Source: Bryobacterales bacterium
Lineage (GTDB): Bacteria > Acidobacteriota > Terriglobia > Bryobacterales > Bryobacteraceae
NCBI GenBank assembly: GCA_003517725.1
Contig: DOZZ01000180.1
Span: 3,655-17,612, forward strand
Length of the DNA stretch: 13,958 bases
Direction of reading: 5' to 3'
Below the pieces are notes generated by a model that was not told the DNA's origin, ran no database searches, and was given only the letters and a program-made list of their open reading frames with translations. Position numbers and translations under genes: made by a program. Position 1 is the stretch's first letter; every line of letters begins with the position of its first letter. Below, piece by piece: positions 7,378-13,958 of this stretch.

Positions 7378-8253
7378 TCATGACCTTGCTGCGAAACAGC
7401 CCACTCGCGCCAACCGCGAAAAGCCTTCCGTGCCCGTAACGAAGCAGCGCCCGGCGGCACGCGCGTATTGCGCCATGCGCGCCACTAGCGCATCCTGAAA
7501 CCCAGGCTCATGCCAAGCCTCAAAGCCGCTCGCGTGGCTGATTTTCAAGGCCGCCTCGCGCGTCGTCGCCCCGCGCGGTTTCGACACCCGCGTGTGCAGC
7601 GGATCGCCGATGATGTCGCCGGTGGTCGCGCCGATGGCCAGACCGATCAGCGCTTCCGGATCGCAGGGCAACAGCGGCGCCAGCGTGGCGTACGTCTCGA
7701 TGCCCGCGCGATTCAGCGCGCGTACCGTGTCCCAGCGGTCGGCGAGCGGCGCGCAGTGCGGTTCATAGCGCCGCCGTATCTCTTCGCGATCCGTCGTGAT
7801 CGAAAAACTCACCCGTAAGATCGTGCGCGCGGCCAGCGCCACCAGCGCATCGAGGTCGCGCAGAATCAAAGGTCCGCGCGTCTGCAGCGTGAAGGCGCGC
7901 GGCGGGTGCTCGGCCAGCGCCTCCAGAATGGCGGGCATCCTGCGCGCGTCGGCTTCCGCCGGCTGATAAGGATCCACCAGCGGCGAGCAGTAGATCACCT
8001 GCTGAGGCCGCAGTTCCCGGCGCAATAAACTGGCCGCGTTTGACTTGAACGTGGAGAACTGGCCCCAGTTCCGCCAATCGTCGGGCTTCAATCCGCCGTA
8101 AATCCCCAGCGTCGGCACATAACAATAGGTACACCCGTAAGTGCAATTGCGAGCGGGGGTCAGCGAGTGCGTAAATCCGGCGGCCGCGATAAAGCCGGTG
8201 GTCGCGCTCAGGATACTGCGGGCTTCCGCTTCGTAAATGCGCAGCGCGTGCAA
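7378..8253 (-). CDS. SPL-family (spore photoproduct lyase-like) radical SAM protein
   Basis: This 291-residue protein has the radical SAM 4Fe-4S motif C37-x3-C41-x2-C44 within NCTYGCTYCYVP, preceded by the family-typical GFTHSLTPAR. Further hallmarks are CSPLVDPYQPAE (89-100), TLQTRGPLILRD (122-133), SITTD (151-155) and LAPLLP (191-196), the arrangement of COG1533/SPL-type enzymes. Bacillus SplB repairs thymine photoproducts in spore DNA; most relatives in non-sporulating bacteria have no known substrate, so 'SplB-like' is a family label, not a function. The start is TTG at 8253; no ATG or GTG exists near that position in frame, and the protein aligns by pattern from there. It is 8 nt after the TIM-barrel gene, so it is probably third in that unit, with no export signal. 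The palindromic element at 7221-7344 follows its stop. Confidence 0.85.
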   Translation of the reverse strand: MHALRIYEAEARSILSATTGFIAAAGFTHSLTPARNCTYGCTYCYVPTLGIYGGLKPDDWRNWGQFSTFKSNAASLLRRELRPQQVIYCSPLVDPYQPAEADARRMPAILEALAEHPPRAFTLQTRGPLILRDLDALVALAARTILRVSFSITTDREEIRRRYEPHCAPLADRWDTVRALNRAGIETYATLAPLLPCDPEALIGLAIGATTGDIIGDPLHTRVSKPRGATTREAALKISHASGFEAWHEPGFQDALVARMAQYARAAGRCFVTGTEGFSRLARVGCFAARS

Positions 8254-8261
8254 TTCCCAGC

Positions 8262-9272
8262 CTATACAAAATTGGCCGCGACGCGTAAGCAGCTCCGGAC
8301 GTTTTCCTCTTCCAGTCGCCGCAGCGCCGCGGGCGACTGCTGCCTCACGCGCGGTAAACGCCGATGTCCTGGCTCGTCCGCGGCACGTAAAATACGCGCC
8401 AGCTTGAGCCCGCTGCGCTCCGGAAAAGTTGCCCAGTAATCATCCGTCAGGCACGGCACCAGCAGCGGATCGCGGGTGATCATCTCGAGCGTTATGCGCG
8501 TCGCCGGGCGTGCCTTTTTCACCGCGGCGATCCCGCGCCGCCAATCGACGATCCCCTCGCCTAACACCACTTCCGACAGCAGAAAACCTTCGCCGGCCGG
8601 CTCGAGCGCCATGTCTTTCAGGTGCACCGCCGCGGTATACCTGGCCAGCTTGTCGAAAACTTCGTCCGGCCGATCGAGCAGCGCCAGATTATTGCCGAAG
8701 TCGAGGCACACGCCGAGATATTCGCTCGAATGCGCTTGCATCAGCGCCGCCAGTTCGTCGGCGGTCCAGTCTTTGTGATTCTCGACCGCCAGCGGCAGTT
8801 TCGTGCGCTCGGCCACCGGAACCGCGCGCCGGATTTTCGCGTTGCTGGCCTCCACAAAGCTCTGCCACTCGGGCATCGAGTGGTACGTCTCATAGCGTCG
8901 GGAACCCAGGCACTGCGTGCGCACGGCGATGGCTCCGGCCGATTTTGCCAGCGCCATGCCGCGTTCGAACTCGCCGCTGTCATCGGGCTTCGGCAATGGC
9001 AGCATGGCCTCGTAGTACATGCCGTGGCGCTCGGCCAGATCGCGGAACCGGCGAATGTAAGCGGCATCGCTCGAACTCAAGGGCGCCTGGACGCCGGCCG
9101 CGCCCAGTTCGATGGCATGCGTCAGGAACTCAATGGTGTCCTTGGGGCGCCAAGCCGTCAGGTAGCACGTTGTCGCTATGCCCAGCGGGGATCGCAAAGG
9201 CTCGTCACCCGCGGCGCGCACAGCCGCTACCGAACCCATGGCCGCGCCCAGAAATTCCCGTCGTCCGATCAT
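8262..9272 (-). CDS. Tat-exported TIM-barrel protein (xylose isomerase-like / AP endonuclease 2 fold)
   Basis: From the ATG at 9272 the protein is 336 residues. The frame is open upstream to 9557, but that part lies antisense-free inside the end of the preceding gene and has no family features, whereas 9272 forms an ATGA overlap with that gene's stop and begins with a twin-arginine motif (IGRREFLGAAMGSVAAVRA). The remainder is a TIM barrel of the sugar phosphate isomerase/epimerase type, with metal ligands visible as E164 (VENHKDW), D191 (CLDFGNN), H217 (VHLKD) and E263 (LEM). Characterised relatives isomerise or epimerise sugars and inositols. The paired Gfo/Idh gene upstream suggests joint action on an oxidised sugar or inositol outside the cytoplasm. 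The substrate is not assignable from sequence. Confidence 0.88.
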   Translation of the reverse strand: MIGRREFLGAAMGSVAAVRAAGDEPLRSPLGIATTCYLTAWRPKDTIEFLTHAIELGAAGVQAPLSSSDAAYIRRFRDLAERHGMYYEAMLPLPKPDDSGEFERGMALAKSAGAIAVRTQCLGSRRYETYHSMPEWQSFVEASNAKIRRAVPVAERTKLPLAVENHKDWTADELAALMQAHSSEYLGVCLDFGNNLALLDRPDEVFDKLARYTAAVHLKDMALEPAGEGFLLSEVVLGEGIVDWRRGIAAVKKARPATRITLEMITRDPLLVPCLTDDYWATFPERSGLKLARILRAADEPGHRRLPRVRQQSPAALRRLEEENVRSCLRVAANFV

Positions 9273-10606
9273 CCCAGCAGGCTCCGTAACTCGCGGTCCC
9301 ATGGCGCGCGATAAGGACGCTCCAAATACGCGGACGCCTCGCGGTCGTCCACGATCTGTTCCGTCGTGGCATTCCACTTCACTTTGCGGCCCACGCGCAG
9401 CGCGATGTTGGCCAGGTGCACGGCCGTCGCGGTGCGGTGCCCCTGCTCGACATCGGCGATGGGGATCGAGCGGCTTTTCACGCAGTCCAGAAAATTGCGG
9501 ACATGCAGATCGAACTGCTCGTCCGACGATCCCGGCTCCTTCGCGGCTTGCGTCCAATACTCCATCTGGCCCGCGACTTTGGTGGGTCCGCCGGTGGGAT
9601 GTCCTTGGAATGTCGGGATGGCGTTGGAGGGTGGAATCTTGGCGTCCGGCACAATCTCGAAACCCGAGCGGTTGATCACCAGGCTACCCTTCGTGCCGCA
9701 GAACTCCAGGCCCCCGGCGCCCGCGCGGCGTCCGGCGTTGGCTTCGCGGAACGAATACTCGGCCGTGAAGCCGTCGTAGTCGAAAACGGCATCCTGCACG
9801 TCGGGTGTCTCGCCGTTGTCCTGCAGCGCGAAACGGCCGCCGCTCGAGCCGACCGCGCTCGGCGCCTTCTGCTGCATGACCCACTGCATAATGTCGACCT
9901 CATGCGCTCCAAGGTTCGTCATCTGCCCGCCCGAGTAATCCCAAAACCAACGGAAATGGTAGAGTGCGCGGTGCGGATTATAGACGCGCTTGGGCGCCGG
10001 GCCCAGCCACATCTCATAATCCAGATCCGAGGGCGGCGGGCCATCCGGCGGGTTGCCGAAGCCGGGCATGACGTTGCGGAACGAGGCCGATCGCGCGCTG
10101 ATGACTTTCCCGATAGCGCCCGAAGTAATCAGCTGTTTGGCGTGCTGATAATGCCGCCCCGAGCGCTGCTGCATCCCGACCTGCACGATGCGCTGGTGAT
10201 GCCGCGCAACGTCGGTCATCCATCGGCCCTCGCGCACGAACAACGTCATGGGTTTTTCGACATAGACGTCTTTGCCGGCCGCGCAAGCCATCATGGTGAC
10301 CAGCGCGTGCCAGTGGTCCGGCAACGAGACCACCACGGCCTGCAGCTCACGGTTCTCCAGCAGCTTGCGGAAATCGGAGTAAGCTTTGGCGCGCTGCCCG
10401 CAGGCGGCCACGCCCTGCTCCAGCCGGGGCTGATATACGTCGCACATGGCGGCCAGGTCGCAGTCGCGCTGATTGCGGAAGTCGTGGACGTGTTGTGCGC
10501 CAATCAACCCGAAGCCGATAAAACCGACCTGAACACGATCGTTGGCTCCGGCAATGCGCTGGTACGATGCAGCCGACATAACTCCGAGCGCCGCCCGGCG
10601 GGTCAT
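9269..10606 (-). CDS. Gfo/Idh/MocA-family oxidoreductase with twin-arginine N terminus
   Basis: I start the gene at the ATG at 10606 (445 residues). A second in-frame ATG lies two codons upstream at 10612, but AGGG (10614-10617) is 7 nt before 10606 and only 1 nt before 10612. The open frame continues upstream to 11614, but that part is the antisense shadow of the peptidase gene. The N terminus has a twin-arginine motif (MTRRAALG), followed by a weakly hydrophobic stretch. The Rossmann motif GFGLIG (31-36), E117-K118-P119 (YVEKPM) and H235/D238 in NLGAHEVDIMQW are the family cofactor and catalytic landmarks; WDYSGGQ is also typical. Relatives oxidise or reduce sugars, inositols or glycosides using NAD(P). 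It is first in the unit with the TIM-barrel and radical SAM genes and is divergent from the peptidase gene. Confidence 0.9.
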   Translation of the reverse strand: MTRRAALGVMSAASYQRIAGANDRVQVGFIGFGLIGAQHVHDFRNQRDCDLAAMCDVYQPRLEQGVAACGQRAKAYSDFRKLLENRELQAVVVSLPDHWHALVTMMACAAGKDVYVEKPMTLFVREGRWMTDVARHHQRIVQVGMQQRSGRHYQHAKQLITSGAIGKVISARSASFRNVMPGFGNPPDGPPPSDLDYEMWLGPAPKRVYNPHRALYHFRWFWDYSGGQMTNLGAHEVDIMQWVMQQKAPSAVGSSGGRFALQDNGETPDVQDAVFDYDGFTAEYSFREANAGRRAGAGGLEFCGTKGSLVINRSGFEIVPDAKIPPSNAIPTFQGHPTGGPTKVAGQMEYWTQAAKEPGSSDEQFDLHVRNFLDCVKSRSIPIADVEQGHRTATAVHLANIALRVGRKVKWNATTEQIVDDREASAYLERPYRAPWDRELRSLLG

Positions 10607-10693
10607 GGACATGCCCTGAATTCTATAACGGTACCGCAACCCACGCCGCAGCCAGGCAGATTCCTGGAAAATTGCGCCGCTCTCCGCCATGTT
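10607..10693. promoter_or_regulatory. Divergent intergenic region with probable promoters for both directions
   Basis: This 87-nt stretch separates the divergent oxidoreductase and peptidase genes, so both promoters should lie in or just beyond it. It contains CCAGG-N6-CCTGG (10652-10667), a short inverted repeat that could bind a regulator. The minus strand reads TATAGA close to the oxidoreductase start, but no matching -35 is clear. On the plus strand TTGCGC (10672-10677) lies 15 nt before TATGCT (10693-10698); this is suggestive only. No promoter can be fixed from sequence alone. Confidence 0.3.
10614..10617 (-). promoter_or_regulatory. Ribosome binding site (AGGG) that selects the start of the oxidoreductase gene
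   Basis: The minus strand reads AGGG, then 7 nt, then ATG at 10606. The other ATG, at 10612, is only 1 nt away and would be too close. This is the basis for choosing 10606. Confidence 0.5.
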
Positions 10694-12103
10694 ATGCTGG
10701 CGTTCTTTCCTGGAGGCGATCTGAAACGTCTGGCGTGTTGCATGATCTGGGCCGCGGCGATCCTTCCCGCGCAGGACGATCTCAGTGTGCGTTATCGGGA
10801 TGCCTCCAGGCGCATCATCGACGCCGCTCTGCAGAGTGACGCCGGCCTCGACCGGCTGGCGTATCTGTGCGACCGCATCGGCCATCGCGTCAGCGGCTCG
10901 AAGGCGCTCGATAACGCCATCGCGTGGTCCGCGGCCGAGATGAAGCGCGCCGGCCTGCAAAATGTCCGCGCCATTCCCGTGATGGTGCCGCATTGGGTGC
11001 GCGGCGAAGAGTCCGCTGCCATGCTGCTGCCGCTGGAACGCCCGTTGGCAATGCTCGGACTGGGCGATAGCGTCGGAACGCCGCCCGATGGTGTTAGCGC
11101 GGATGTGGTGCGCGTCGGCAGCTTCGACGAAATGGCGCAGCTCGGACGCGCCGGAGTGGCCGGCAAAATCGTTCTCTTCGATGTCCCGTATGCCGGCTAC
11201 GGCCAGACCGTCCCATACCGCACCAACGGCCCCGCGCGTGCCGCTGAACTGGGCGCCGCCGCCGTGCTGGTCCGCTCCATTACGCCGCATAGCCTGCGCA
11301 GCCCGCACACCGGCGTCACCGTGTACCCGGCGGGAAGCCCCAGAATTCCCGGTGCCGCGGTGGCGGTCGAGGATGCCGAGATGATCACGCGCCTGATCCA
11401 GGCCGGCAACCGCGTGCGGGTCCGCCTCAAAATGCAAGCGCATCGGGAAGCCGATTCTCCGTCGGCCGACGTCATCGGTGAACTGCCCGGTGCCGAAAAA
11501 CCGGACGAGGTGATCGTCATGGGCGGCCACATCGATTCCTGGGACGTGGGGCAGGGCGCCCAGGACGACGGCTCCGGCATCATGGCGGCGCTTGAGGCGG
11601 CCAGCGTTTTGCAAAAGCTGGGGCTACGGCCCAGGCGCACCATCCGCGTGGTGTTTTGGACCAACGAGGAAAACGGCGGCGCCGGAGGCCGCGGCTACCG
11701 AGACTGGCTCGGCGACAAAGTGAAACAGCATGTCGCCGCCATCGAAATGGATGGCGGGGCCGAAAAGCTGGTTGGGTTTGGTCTGTCAATGGGCGGCAGC
11801 GGCCAACGCATTCCGGACGCCGTGATGGCTGCCGCGGCGGGCATCGGAAAACTTTTGGAACCGCTCGACGGAAGCTCCATGACCGCCGGCTTCGGAGGCT
11901 CCGACATCGAGCCGCTGATGGCCGCAGGCGTGCCGGGCTTTGGGCTGCGCACCACCGGCGCGCATTATTTCGACTGGCATCACACCCAAGCCGATACGTT
12001 TGACAAGATCGATCCGGCCGAGTTCCGCAAGAACGCAGCGGCACTGGCGGTGCTGAGCTACGTCCTTGCGGATATGCCGGTTAAGCTTGAAGAGTTAAAG
12101 TAA
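10694..12103 (+). CDS. Secreted M28-family zinc metallopeptidase (carboxypeptidase Q-like)
   Basis: The listed start is the ATG at 10694 (469 residues), but it has no binding site. A GGAGG at 10712-10716 sits 4 nt before a CTG at 10721 that would give a clean signal peptide, KR then LACCMIWAAAIL, cut near PAQ/DD; this CTG start is plausible. A protease-associated insert lies about 135-255. The M28 catalytic domain has zinc ligands H279 (GGHIDSWDVG), D291 (QDDGSG), E325/E326 (WTNEENGG), D353 (EMDGG) and H430 (HHTQADT). This layout matches carboxypeptidase Q/PGCP, which releases amino acids from dipeptides or peptides outside the cytoplasm. The upstream open frame back to 9416 is an antisense shadow. 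The gene converges with the helical-bundle gene, with only 4 nt between the two stops. Confidence 0.88.
   Translation: MLAFFPGGDLKRLACCMIWAAAILPAQDDLSVRYRDASRRIIDAALQSDAGLDRLAYLCDRIGHRVSGSKALDNAIAWSAAEMKRAGLQNVRAIPVMVPHWVRGEESAAMLLPLERPLAMLGLGDSVGTPPDGVSADVVRVGSFDEMAQLGRAGVAGKIVLFDVPYAGYGQTVPYRTNGPARAAELGAAAVLVRSITPHSLRSPHTGVTVYPAGSPRIPGAAVAVEDAEMITRLIQAGNRVRVRLKMQAHREADSPSADVIGELPGAEKPDEVIVMGGHIDSWDVGQGAQDDGSGIMAALEAASVLQKLGLRPRRTIRVVFWTNEENGGAGGRGYRDWLGDKVKQHVAAIEMDGGAEKLVGFGLSMGGSGQRIPDAVMAAAAGIGKLLEPLDGSSMTAGFGGSDIEPLMAAGVPGFGLRTTGAHYFDWHHTQADTFDKIDPAEFRKNAAALAVLSYVLADMPVKLEELK
10712..10716 (+). promoter_or_regulatory. Ribosome binding site (GGAGG) before a probable CTG start of the peptidase
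   Basis: GGAGG at 10712-10716 is the strongest Shine-Dalgarno near the peptidase. It is 4 nt from an in-frame CTG at 10721 that would start a typical signal peptide. It lies downstream of the ATG at 10694, so it cannot serve that start, and is too far (25 nt) from the ATG at 10742. Confidence 0.45.
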
Positions 12104-12107
12104 CGGC

Positions 12108-12578
12108 TTAATACGTGGTCGCGCCGCCATGCGAGGTTTTGACCTCGAGGCTGCGCACTTTATCGTGAGCTTCCTGCACGCTTCGTGCTTGCCGTTCGAC
12201 GATGGAACGCACTTCGGTCGGCAGGTCTTTGCTGACGGCTTCGCGATAGTGTTTCTTGGCATTGTCCTCGCCGCGCTCGGCTTCCGCGACGATGGCCGAA
12301 TCGTCACCTTTGGTAACCGCCGACTTTAAATCGAGCCAGCCGCGGTGGGCCGCGCCACTGATGCTGCCCGACTTCTGGGCCTCGCCGCCCAACCGGGTCA
12401 CTTCAACCTGCAGTTCGCTCGCGAATTTCGAGCGCTGGCTCGAAAATTCACTGAAAAGCGACTTCGTGATCGGGCTCGACACGTGCTCGGCGGCCGTGCG
12501 GAAGCCCTCTCCGCCGTCCTTGCAGGTCTCAATCAGATCGTTAAGCGTCGAGATAACTTCTTTGGTTTCCAGTGCCAT
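12108..12578 (-). CDS. PA2169-like four-helix-bundle protein (DUF2383)
   Basis: This 156-residue protein is mostly helical, with repeated charged-hydrophobic spacing and no membrane segment. The central GSISGAAHRGWLDLKSAVTKGDD block, preceded by TRLGGEAQKSG, is the signature of the PA2169/DUF2383 family, a ferritin-like four-helix bundle. Members are often linked to stress or stationary phase; the biochemical role is not established. The ATG at 12578 is well supported by AAGGAG at 12587-12592, 8 nt away, the best binding site in the window. Its own promoter should lie in the 90-nt divergent gap towards the deoxyhypusine-synthase-like gene. Its stop is 4 nt from the peptidase stop on the other strand, with no terminator hairpin between them, so the two transcripts probably overlap at their 3' ends. 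Confidence 0.85.
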   Translation of the reverse strand: MALETKEVISTLNDLIETCKDGGEGFRTAAEHVSSPITKSLFSEFSSQRSKFASELQVEVTRLGGEAQKSGSISGAAHRGWLDLKSAVTKGDDSAIVAEAERGEDNAKKHYREAVSKDLPTEVRSIVERQARSVQEAHDKVRSLEVKTSHGGATTY

Positions 12579-12586
12579 CGATAAAT

Positions 12587-12592
12587 CTCCTT
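12587..12592 (-). promoter_or_regulatory. Strong ribosome binding site (AAGGAG) of the helical-bundle gene
   Basis: The minus strand reads AAGGAG, 8 nt before the ATG at 12578. The match and spacing are close to ideal, unlike most genes in the window, suggesting efficient translation of this small stress-type protein. Confidence 0.7.
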
Positions 12593-12668
12593 ATCCGAAA
12601 AGATGGGCAATTCGGTGGCCAGCGGTGGTTTTGTTACTGCTCCGCGCGCTATGTGAAACTGGGTTCGA

Positions 12669-13904
12669 ATGTCTCAACATCGGCATAAAGTGCGCGTCAA
12701 ACGCGTGGACGAATGCGCCACCCTGGACGACCTGCTGCGTAACTGTTTCCCGGCCTTCGGCGGGGCGTTTCTGCGGCGCGTCTACACCATCCTCGACCGC
12801 GCCATCGGAATGGGCTGCCCGCTGACGCTGGCCATCTCGGGCCCAGTCACAGTCTCCGGGCAACACCACGCTTGGCTCATCCCGCTGCTCGAAACCGGGT
12901 GGGTCGCCTATCTCAGCACCACGGATGCGGTCTGCTATCACGATGGCCACCGCAGCCTGGACGAGCACGGTGGCGAGCCCATCCACGAAGTGCCGATCTT
13001 CGGCGACGACGCCGCGCTGCGTGACGAGAAAACCATTCGCGTTACCGATATGGCGTTCGACGAAGACGTCCTGTTCGATCAGGACCGTTTTCTAACCGCC
13101 ATGCTGCGGCTGCCCGAGTTCCAGCGCAAGATGACCGGCACCGAACTGCGCTATCGCTTGGGCGCGTTCTATGCCGAGCAGGAACGGCGCAATGGCGCGC
13201 GCCCCGGCCTCCTGGCCACGTGCACGAGGATGGCGCTGCCGATCTTCGTGGGCGCGCCGGCCGACGGCAGCGTGTTTCTGAACTCGATGAAGCTGTGGGC
13301 CATGCGCGAGTCGGGCCTGCTACCGGCGTACGGCTTCGAGATCGATCTGCACGCCGAGGTGTTCGAAGCCTGCGCCTATCATCGCTGGGGCCTGTTTGAT
13401 AACCCGGTACACGCGCTCGGTACGCTCATTCTGGGCGGCGGCGTGCCCAAGAACTACAACCTGCAGCCGGAGCCGGCGCTGGGCCAGATCCTGGGCCTGC
13501 CCGATGTGCGCGGCTACGAGTTCGATGTGCAGATCGTGACTGCGCCGGTGACCGACGGCTCGCTCAGCTCCTGCCCGCCGGCCGAAGCCGTGACGTGGGG
13601 CAAGGTCGACAAAGATACCTACCTGCAGTCGACCGAAAGCCTGTCGTGCGACTATTCGATCGTGATGCCGCTGGTGGTGAAGGCGCTGCTCGATAACCGC
13701 GCGCGGTACGAACGGCTGGCGAAGGAGTTATCGGCCGAAGAGTTGGCCAAGCGGCATCCGGAAGCGGCCGGCTATTTGCGGCCAATTCATGGCTATCGGC
13801 TTTATGAGCACCGCGAGGCACTGACCGGGAAGCTGCGAGAAGCGGTCGCGGGCAATGCCGAGTGGCTGCGGCAGTCGATGGCTTATCCGCTGGCCAAGGG
13901 GTAG
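12669..13904 (+). CDS. Deoxyhypusine synthase-family protein
   Basis: The 411-residue protein has the deoxyhypusine synthase fold signature throughout. Near the C terminus, DGSLSSCPPAEAVTWGK (about 296-312) corresponds to the DGS...DEAVSWGK segment of eukaryotic enzymes, whose lysine (human K329) carries the aminobutyl intermediate; here it is K312. The upstream LGGGVPKNYNLQ (about 255-265) replaces the LGGGMVKHHIAN of true synthases, so the His-His pair is Asn-Tyr. Bacteria lack eIF5A, the normal acceptor, so a bacterial family member more likely acts on polyamines (for example homospermidine formation from spermidine) or an unknown acceptor. An NAD-dependent reaction is expected from the family. 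The start at 12669 has only a weak binding site. The gene is divergent from the helical-bundle gene; no polyamine genes are in view. Confidence 0.87.
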   Translation: MSQHRHKVRVKRVDECATLDDLLRNCFPAFGGAFLRRVYTILDRAIGMGCPLTLAISGPVTVSGQHHAWLIPLLETGWVAYLSTTDAVCYHDGHRSLDEHGGEPIHEVPIFGDDAALRDEKTIRVTDMAFDEDVLFDQDRFLTAMLRLPEFQRKMTGTELRYRLGAFYAEQERRNGARPGLLATCTRMALPIFVGAPADGSVFLNSMKLWAMRESGLLPAYGFEIDLHAEVFEACAYHRWGLFDNPVHALGTLILGGGVPKNYNLQPEPALGQILGLPDVRGYEFDVQIVTAPVTDGSLSSCPPAEAVTWGKVDKDTYLQSTESLSCDYSIVMPLVVKALLDNRARYERLAKELSAEELAKRHPEAAGYLRPIHGYRLYEHREALTGKLREAVAGNAEWLRQSMAYPLAKG

Positions 13905-13948
13905 CGAAAGGTCGAAAAAGTTCTACCTAATGGGTTCTCTGTCGGTAC

Positions 13949-13958
13949 GTGGGGCGGG
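13949..13958. repeat. Possible start of a second palindromic element, cut by window end
   Basis: GTGGGGCGGG at the window end repeats the GTGGGGCAGG that opens the element at 7221, with one difference. The match is only 9 of 10 bases and could be chance in GC-rich DNA, but its place just after a gene's end fits an intergenic repeat. Confidence 0.25.

Noticed and set aside
7181..7381. Short minus-strand frame (66 codons) between the dehydrogenase and radical SAM genes
   Set aside because: It lies entirely on the palindromic element, has no binding site or domain, and is best explained as repeat sequence.
9273..9557. N-terminal extension of the TIM-barrel frame
   Set aside because: It overlaps the end of the oxidoreductase gene in another frame and has no domain, while the ATG at 9272 gives an ATGA overlap and a Tat signal.
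9416..10693. Plus-strand N-terminal extension of the peptidase frame
   Set aside because: It runs antisense across the oxidoreductase gene and shows no signal peptide or peptidase motif. The real gene starts near 10694-10721.
10613..11614. Minus-strand N-terminal extension of the oxidoreductase frame
   Set aside because: It is antisense to the peptidase catalytic region. The twin-arginine N terminus and the AGGG binding site place the start at 10606.
12104..12107. Terminator between the convergent peptidase and helical-bundle genes
   Set aside because: Only 4 nt separate the stops and no hairpin with a T-run is visible nearby.
1..13958. CRISPR arrays, tRNA/rRNA genes, transposases, prophage or known defence genes
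   Set aside because: No repeat-spacer pattern, no tRNA-like cloverleaf and no matching protein motifs were found by eye.

Overview
The window is high-GC bacterial DNA. Gene content suggests an Acidobacteriota-like soil or sediment bacterium of the Solibacter/Bryobacter type: Tat-exported Gfo/Idh and TIM-barrel proteins, a secreted carboxypeptidase Q-like M28 peptidase, an ECF sigma factor with a zinc-finger anti-sigma factor, and a PA2169-type helical bundle. This placement is inferred from family content and style; no marker gene was searched. The sequence is almost fully coding, with 13 genes, one of them cut by the left edge.

Region 1 (1-7180, all minus strand, read right to left) is a block of eight tightly packed genes: an ALDH7-type aldehyde dehydrogenase, a soluble PAS-PAS hybrid histidine kinase, an ECF sigma factor, its membrane anti-sigma factor, the 16S rRNA dimethyltransferase RsmA, a VTT/DedA-type membrane protein, an OmpR/PhoB-type response regulator, and the first 99 residues of its membrane sensor kinase, which runs off the left edge. 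Every junction is 8 nt or less, or an overlap, except the 82-nt gap before the sigma gene. That gap holds a GGAACTT element like an ECF -35 box, so the sigma gene probably starts an autoregulated sub-operon.

Region 2 (7181-7377) is intergenic and holds a 124-bp palindromic element of nested hairpins. The same seven bases in inverted order bound it, and the last ten bases of the window look like the start of another copy.

Region 3 (7378-10612, minus) is a three-gene unit: a Gfo/Idh/MocA oxidoreductase, a sugar-isomerase-like TIM-barrel protein (ATGA overlap) and a spore-photoproduct-lyase-like radical SAM protein. The first two begin with twin-arginine signals and may act on a carbohydrate outside the cytoplasm; the radical SAM protein has no export signal.

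Region 4 (10694-13904) holds a secreted M28 metallopeptidase (plus strand, divergent from region 3), a PA2169-like four-helix protein (minus, convergent, 4-nt gap) and a deoxyhypusine-synthase-family protein (plus). The last keeps the expected catalytic lysine but lacks the usual His-His at a substrate-side motif.

I saw no tRNA, rRNA, CRISPR array, transposase, prophage or recognisable defence system. The points most worth a second look are the palindromic element, the periplasmic domain of the anti-sigma factor, the altered deoxyhypusine-synthase-like active site, and the probable CTG start of the peptidase.
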